A stretch of 8,467 bases of DNA from PUMD01 sp964599275 (GTDB taxonomy: Bacteria; Bacillota; Sulfobacillia; SLMV01): NCBI GenBank assembly GCA_964599275.1, contig CAZRFK010000076.1, positions 1-8,467 on the forward strand, given 5' to 3'. This document shows, piece by piece, positions 5,444-8,467 of the stretch. The notes beneath the pieces were generated by a model. That model made no database searches. It was given only the letters and a program-made list of their open reading frames with translations, and was not told the DNA's origin. Position 1 is the stretch's first letter. Each line of letters begins with the position of its first letter. The position numbers and the translations under genes were made by a program.

Positions 5444-6649
5444 ATCGCGAAGTTTTCCTACGAGGCTCTGGACTCCTCTGGACAGATGTGCACCGGAGAA
5501 ATAGAGGCAGAAAATCAGGAGAGCGCTCTCTCTCAGCTCAGAGGGATGGGATATACTCCCCTGGAAGTGCAGCGAGTCCGCGAGTTTCCCCTGAAAGATA
5601 TTTTTCAGCTGCGTCGGCAGGTGGGCCTGGAGGAAAAGGAAATGTTTACCAGGCAGCTTGCTGCCATGTTGGCGGCTGGAATCCCTCTGACGAGGGCACT
5701 GACTGGCCTTAGCGAACAGATAACTAATTCTGTTTTTTCTGAGATAATTGGTGAAGTGGCCGCAGATATTGAAAGCGGAGTAAGTTTTTCTGAGGCTCTG
5801 GAAAATCATTCGGAGGTGTTTGAACGCGCCTACGTGGACATGGTCAGCTCCGGTGAGGTCAGCGGTAATCTGGCAGAAGTGTTGGAGAGACTCGCAGATC
5901 AGCTGGAACGCACCAGAAGCCTTCGTGATGATATCCGCAGTGCTACCTTCTATCCCGCGGTTGTGTTGGTGTTTGCCGTGATTGTACTTCTGGGCATGCT
6001 ATTTTTTGTCGTGCCTGTATTTGTGGGAATGTTCCCTCCGGGAGTATCACTGCCCTTGCCTACCAGGATGATCATGATGTTGAGTGACTCACTGCGGACC
6101 GCGTGGTACCTGTATTTGGGACTGGCTCTGGTATCGTTTTTTGCTGTTCGCCATTATCTCGAAAGTGAAGCGGGTAAAAGGAGATGGGATCAGATTAAAT
6201 TCCGTCTGCCGGTGTTTGGCGAACTGTTCAAAAAGACTACCATTGCCCGGTTTGCGCGAACTCTGGCAACCATGCTTTCTTCCGGGATCCCCATTATCAG
6301 TGCACTGGAGACTGCGGGTCCAACTTCGGGCAGCATTCAGATGGTTAATTTGATGCAGCAAGCCAAAAGAGAAATTCGCGATGGAGCCAATATTTCCGAT
6401 ACATTGAAGGATAGCCCGCTGTTTCCACCAATGGTAATTATGATGATTGCAGTGGGGGAGGAAACTGGTCAGCTGGATTCGCTTTTAAACCAGGTGGCTG
6501 AGTTCTATGAAGGTGAGGTGGCCACGATCTCGCGAGGATTGACATCTCTGATTGAACCTATCCTGATCATTGTTGTTGGCGGACTCGTGGGGGGGATGGT
6601 TATCTCATTATATCTGCCCATGTTTACTGTTATTACTCAGATGGGTTGA
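5444..6649 (+). CDS. pilC: Type IV pilus inner-membrane platform protein PilC (GspF family), non-standard start
   Basis: PilC is the polytopic platform that couples PilB to pilin insertion. It has two T2SSF domains: one around FTRQLAAMLAAGIPL, followed by a membrane segment at about 169-192, the other around FARTLATMLSSGIPI with GEETGQLDSLLNQ, plus membrane segments at about 219-236 and 367-392 (numbering from 5444). The first ordinary start in this frame is ATG 5486, giving 387 aa, but the 14 codons before it encode IAKFSYEALDSSGQ, the conserved family N-terminus, and total length from 5444 is 401 aa, typical for PilC. In that stretch, after the in-frame TGA at 5438, there is no ATG, GTG or TTG: ATC at 5444 sits where ATG is expected. 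Options are true ATC initiation, a single-base change or sequence error (G to C at 5446), or start at ATG 5437 with a one-base indel in GTTTTCC. Strict gene calling would give 5486-6649. Confidence 0.93.
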   Translation: MAKFSYEALDSSGQMCTGEIEAENQESALSQLRGMGYTPLEVQRVREFPLKDIFQLRRQVGLEEKEMFTRQLAAMLAAGIPLTRALTGLSEQITNSVFSEIIGEVAADIESGVSFSEALENHSEVFERAYVDMVSSGEVSGNLAEVLERLADQLERTRSLRDDIRSATFYPAVVLVFAVIVLLGMLFFVVPVFVGMFPPGVSLPLPTRMIMMLSDSLRTAWYLYLGLALVSFFAVRHYLESEAGKRRWDQIKFRLPVFGELFKKTTIARFARTLATMLSSGIPIISALETAGPTSGSIQMVNLMQQAKREIRDGANISDTLKDSPLFPPMVIMMIAVGEETGQLDSLLNQVAEFYEGEVATISRGLTSLIEPILIIVVGGLVGGMVISLYLPMFTVITQMG

Positions 6650-6707
6650 GGCAATTTCGCGAGCAACAAAAGTGCGGATGCAGAGCAATTTCAAAGCTGA
6701 CCGACCG

Positions 6708-6712
6708 AGGAG
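6708..6712 (+). promoter_or_regulatory. SD deciding the pilM start
   Basis: AGGAG directly abuts the ATG at 6713 but lies 9 bases before the ATG at 6722. Normal spacing therefore favours 6722. Confidence 0.6.
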
Positions 6713-6721
6713 ATGAGATTT

Positions 6722-7729
6722 ATGTTTTCGTTTGGAAGAAATAAAGAAATAGGAGTTGAAATAGATCAGGGGATTATCAGGGCCGTGGAGTTACATGGGA
6801 ATCGTACAGGAGAGATTACACTTGCCCGAAATGGCTCTGTTGCTCTGCACCAGGAGGCTGTTTCACAGGGGGTCGTGAGAGATTTGGATGAGGTTGAGAT
6901 TGCCCTGTCAAAATTGTGGGAGGAGAATGATTTTTCTCACCAGGAGATAGTACTCGGGGTGTGCACGCAGGGTCTTTTCATGCGGGTGATTGATTTTCCA
7001 ATTGTGCCCGAGGACAAGCTCTCTGAAGCTCTGCATTTGCAGGCAGGGGAGCACTTCCCTTTTCCCATGGAAGAATTGATTTTGGACTACGAGGTGCTGG
7101 GAGAATCTGAGGATGAGGATGGTAATCCTGCTTGGCGCATTCTTATTGTGGCCATTCGAAGAGAACATCTGATGCCCTCGATGGAGGCTCTCGAAGGTGC
7201 GGATTTGAATGTGCGGGTTGTAGATGCAGCGTCTCTTGCAGTGATGCGGTTGACAGATACAGCCAGCAATGAGGCGGTTGTGTTTTGCAATATAGGGGTC
7301 AGTCTCAACTCAGTGCTGGTGGCATCTCAGGGACAGCCGGCTTTTGCCCGCGCTTCACGGGTTGCCCTGCATTCCTTAGTTCATCAGAACGATATGTCCC
7401 TGCAGCATACCTTGAATGAGCTGTCCAGTAAAGATATGCCTGAATTTGACTCCGCATCCATGCAGACCTGGATGCAGAATTTGAGTTCTGAGGTTAATTC
7501 ATCACTTGCATATTTTTCATCTAACAACGATGGGGATATCGAGCGGCTGATGTTGAGCGGCATTGGAGCCAGACTGCAGGGAGTGGCTGAGTATTTAAGC
7601 GAGGCTGCTGGGGTAACCGTTGATATTATAGATCCGTTGGAGCAGTTGACGCAGGAGAAAACCCACAGATTGGGACCGGATTTTGCGGTTCCTGTAGGTC
7701 TGGCCCTCCGCGGGTTGGAGGGGGGATAA
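6722..7729 (+). CDS. pilM: Type IV pilus assembly protein PilM (actin-like)
   Basis: PilM is a cytoplasmic FtsA/actin-like protein that binds the INLLP segment of PilN and links the alignment complex to the assembly motor. The 335-aa length (from 6722) is usual for the family. The phosphate-1 region reads IGVEIDQGIIRAVEL (10-24), then come the PilM-typical FPIVPEDKLSEALHLQ, GEHFPFPMEEL and DYEVLG, the phosphate-2 region CNIGVSLNSVLV (from 189) and the adenosine-side motif SGIGARLQG (279-287). Compared with the usual DIGSSSIKAVEL and DIGA-S-T forms, the first Asp is Glu13, the following Gly is Asp15, and the phosphate-2 Asp is Asn190, so nucleotide handling may differ. An ATG at 6713 would add three residues, but its SD is too close. 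It follows pilC by 72 bases and ends 2 bases before pilN; in many clusters pilins lie between pilC and pilM, but here there are none. Confidence 0.93.
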   Translation: MFSFGRNKEIGVEIDQGIIRAVELHGNRTGEITLARNGSVALHQEAVSQGVVRDLDEVEIALSKLWEENDFSHQEIVLGVCTQGLFMRVIDFPIVPEDKLSEALHLQAGEHFPFPMEELILDYEVLGESEDEDGNPAWRILIVAIRREHLMPSMEALEGADLNVRVVDAASLAVMRLTDTASNEAVVFCNIGVSLNSVLVASQGQPAFARASRVALHSLVHQNDMSLQHTLNELSSKDMPEFDSASMQTWMQNLSSEVNSSLAYFSSNNDGDIERLMLSGIGARLQGVAEYLSEAAGVTVDIIDPLEQLTQEKTHRLGPDFAVPVGLALRGLEGG

Positions 7730-7731
7730 CG

Positions 7732-8325
7732 TTGGTCAGGATCAATTTGCTTCCGCCTGAAGTAGTGCAGGCTCGCCGAAGCTGGAGACAGAGATGGAAA
7801 ATTATACTGGGGGCGGGCGTGCTGATAGCTGTTCTGCTTCTAACTATGACACTTCTTTACGGTGAGACCCGCAGAACCCGGCGGCTTGCCGATGAACTGC
7901 AGGAAGAGAAGGAGGTTCTGGAGGCAACAGCAGATGATTATTCTCAATATGTCCAACAGGAAGCTGAGCTGAACCGTCGGATTGAATTATTGCAGACTGC
8001 AGTGGGTGCTCCACCAGACTGGCTGGATGTTTTTGAGATCCTCAGACAGGATGTTCCCAACAACACCTGGCTGACTGACATGCATATATCTTTTTCAGCT
8101 GAGGAAGGTGAGGGGCAGCTTCGCATGCAGGGTTATACTTACAATCACCGTTCGACAGCCCAATGGCTGGAGGGAGCAGAAAGGGTACACTGGTTTGAAG
8201 ATGTACGGTGTTCTTTCTCGGTAGCTGAAACATATGAACAGTTTCTCATCGTCAGGTTTGAAATGACTGCGGAAATTTTGCCTGGTGATGATACTTACCA
8301 ACCGCAGTTGGACCGAGGTGAATAA
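7732..8325 (+). CDS. pilN: Type IV pilus assembly protein PilN
   Basis: PilN is a bitopic inner-membrane protein that pairs with PilO and anchors PilM. The 197-aa product shows the diagnostic N-terminal VRINLLP (2-8), which is the PilM-binding segment, a basic stretch (RRSWRQRWK), one membrane helix at about 24-43, a charged coiled-coil-like region (about 46-90), then a globular C-terminal domain beginning near PPDWLDVFEILRQDVPNNTWL. The start is TTG, 2 bases after the pilM stop, with the SD GGAGGGGG (7717-7724) inside the end of pilM; this points to coupled translation. No other start in this frame precedes the conserved motif so closely. Identification rests on the motif, topology and gene order, since the C-terminal half is poorly conserved in the family. 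Confidence 0.92.
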   Translation: MVRINLLPPEVVQARRSWRQRWKIILGAGVLIAVLLLTMTLLYGETRRTRRLADELQEEKEVLEATADDYSQYVQQEAELNRRIELLQTAVGAPPDWLDVFEILRQDVPNNTWLTDMHISFSAEEGEGQLRMQGYTYNHRSTAQWLEGAERVHWFEDVRCSFSVAETYEQFLIVRFEMTAEILPGDDTYQPQLDRGE

Positions 8326-8327
8326 GG

Positions 8328-8467
8328 ATGAGTGACGGTTTTAAGAAGATGAATTTAGGTTTTTTAATTGGGGCAGTGGTTATTGTCCTGCTTCTGGGCT
8401 CACTGGTTTACCGGCAGTGGGGTTTGCTGGTTGAAGCCCAGGAAGAGCTGGAGATTCAAAAACAGCT
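8328..8467 (+). CDS. pilO: Probable type IV pilus assembly protein PilO (3' truncated by window edge)
   Basis: Only the first 46 codons are inside the window. They encode a short cytoplasmic N-terminus (MSDGFKKMN), a membrane helix at about 10-27 (LGFLIGAVVIVLLLGSLV) and the start of a Glu/Gln-rich coiled coil (VEAQEELEIQKQ). This topology and the position 2 bases after pilN fit PilO, the partner of PilN in the inner-membrane alignment complex. The ATG follows GAGGTG (8315-8320) with a 7-base gap; the SD is inside the end of pilN, again suggesting coupled translation. The visible part carries no PilO-specific motif, so the call leans on gene order. Confidence 0.85.
   Translation, partial: MSDGFKKMNLGFLIGAVVIVLLLGSLVYRQWGLLVEAQEELEIQKQ

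Noticed and set aside
5428..5712. 94-codon plus-strand frame overlapping the start of pilC
   Set aside because: Beyond its first few codons it is pilC read out of frame, with Arg/Gly/Ser-rich shadow composition. It matters only as a possible source of a start if a frameshift exists.

Overview
The window is about half G+C, uses GTG and TTG as well as ATG starts, and has purine-rich Shine-Dalgarno (SD) sequences. These traits, together with a DUF4438 protein and a pilBC-pilMNO pilus cluster, suggest an anaerobic, Clostridia-like member of the Bacillota. This is inference: there is no rRNA or other lineage marker, and diderm bacteria carry the same pilus genes.

Left part (1-2602). The window opens inside an RNA ligase gene, rtcB (+), that lacks about its first 30 codons. 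It ends at a strong hairpin (1362-1391) flanked by A and T runs, which should terminate transcription from both sides. Convergent to it is a DUF4438 gene (-) of unknown function, probably starting at a TTG rather than the upstream ATG. A structure-rich, apparently non-coding stretch of about 310 bases separates it from the next gene on the same strand.

Right part (2603-8467) is a type IV pilus biogenesis locus. A prepilin peptidase gene (pilD-like, -) diverges from a + strand run pilB-pilC-pilM-pilN-pilO; pilO is cut by the window end. The 268-base divergent interval holds a good extended -10 promoter for pilB, an 8-base tandem repeat, and a small hairpin that masks the pilB SD. PilD would cleave and methylate prepilins, PilB would power assembly from the cytoplasm through the platform protein PilC, and PilM/PilN/PilO would form the inner-membrane alignment complex. 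No prepilin gene, retraction ATPase (pilT) or secretin gene is visible here.

Most notable points: (1) pilC has no ordinary start codon in the frame that encodes its conserved N-terminus, implying an ATC start, a frameshift or a sequence error; (2) both c-di-GMP-type motifs in the PilB N-domain have lost the key Arg and Gly; (3) both phosphate loops of PilM are substituted; (4) an octamer, CTGCAAAC, recurs three times in structured DNA upstream of the DUF4438 gene. I see no wholly new system, tRNA or rRNA gene, CRISPR array or mobile element.
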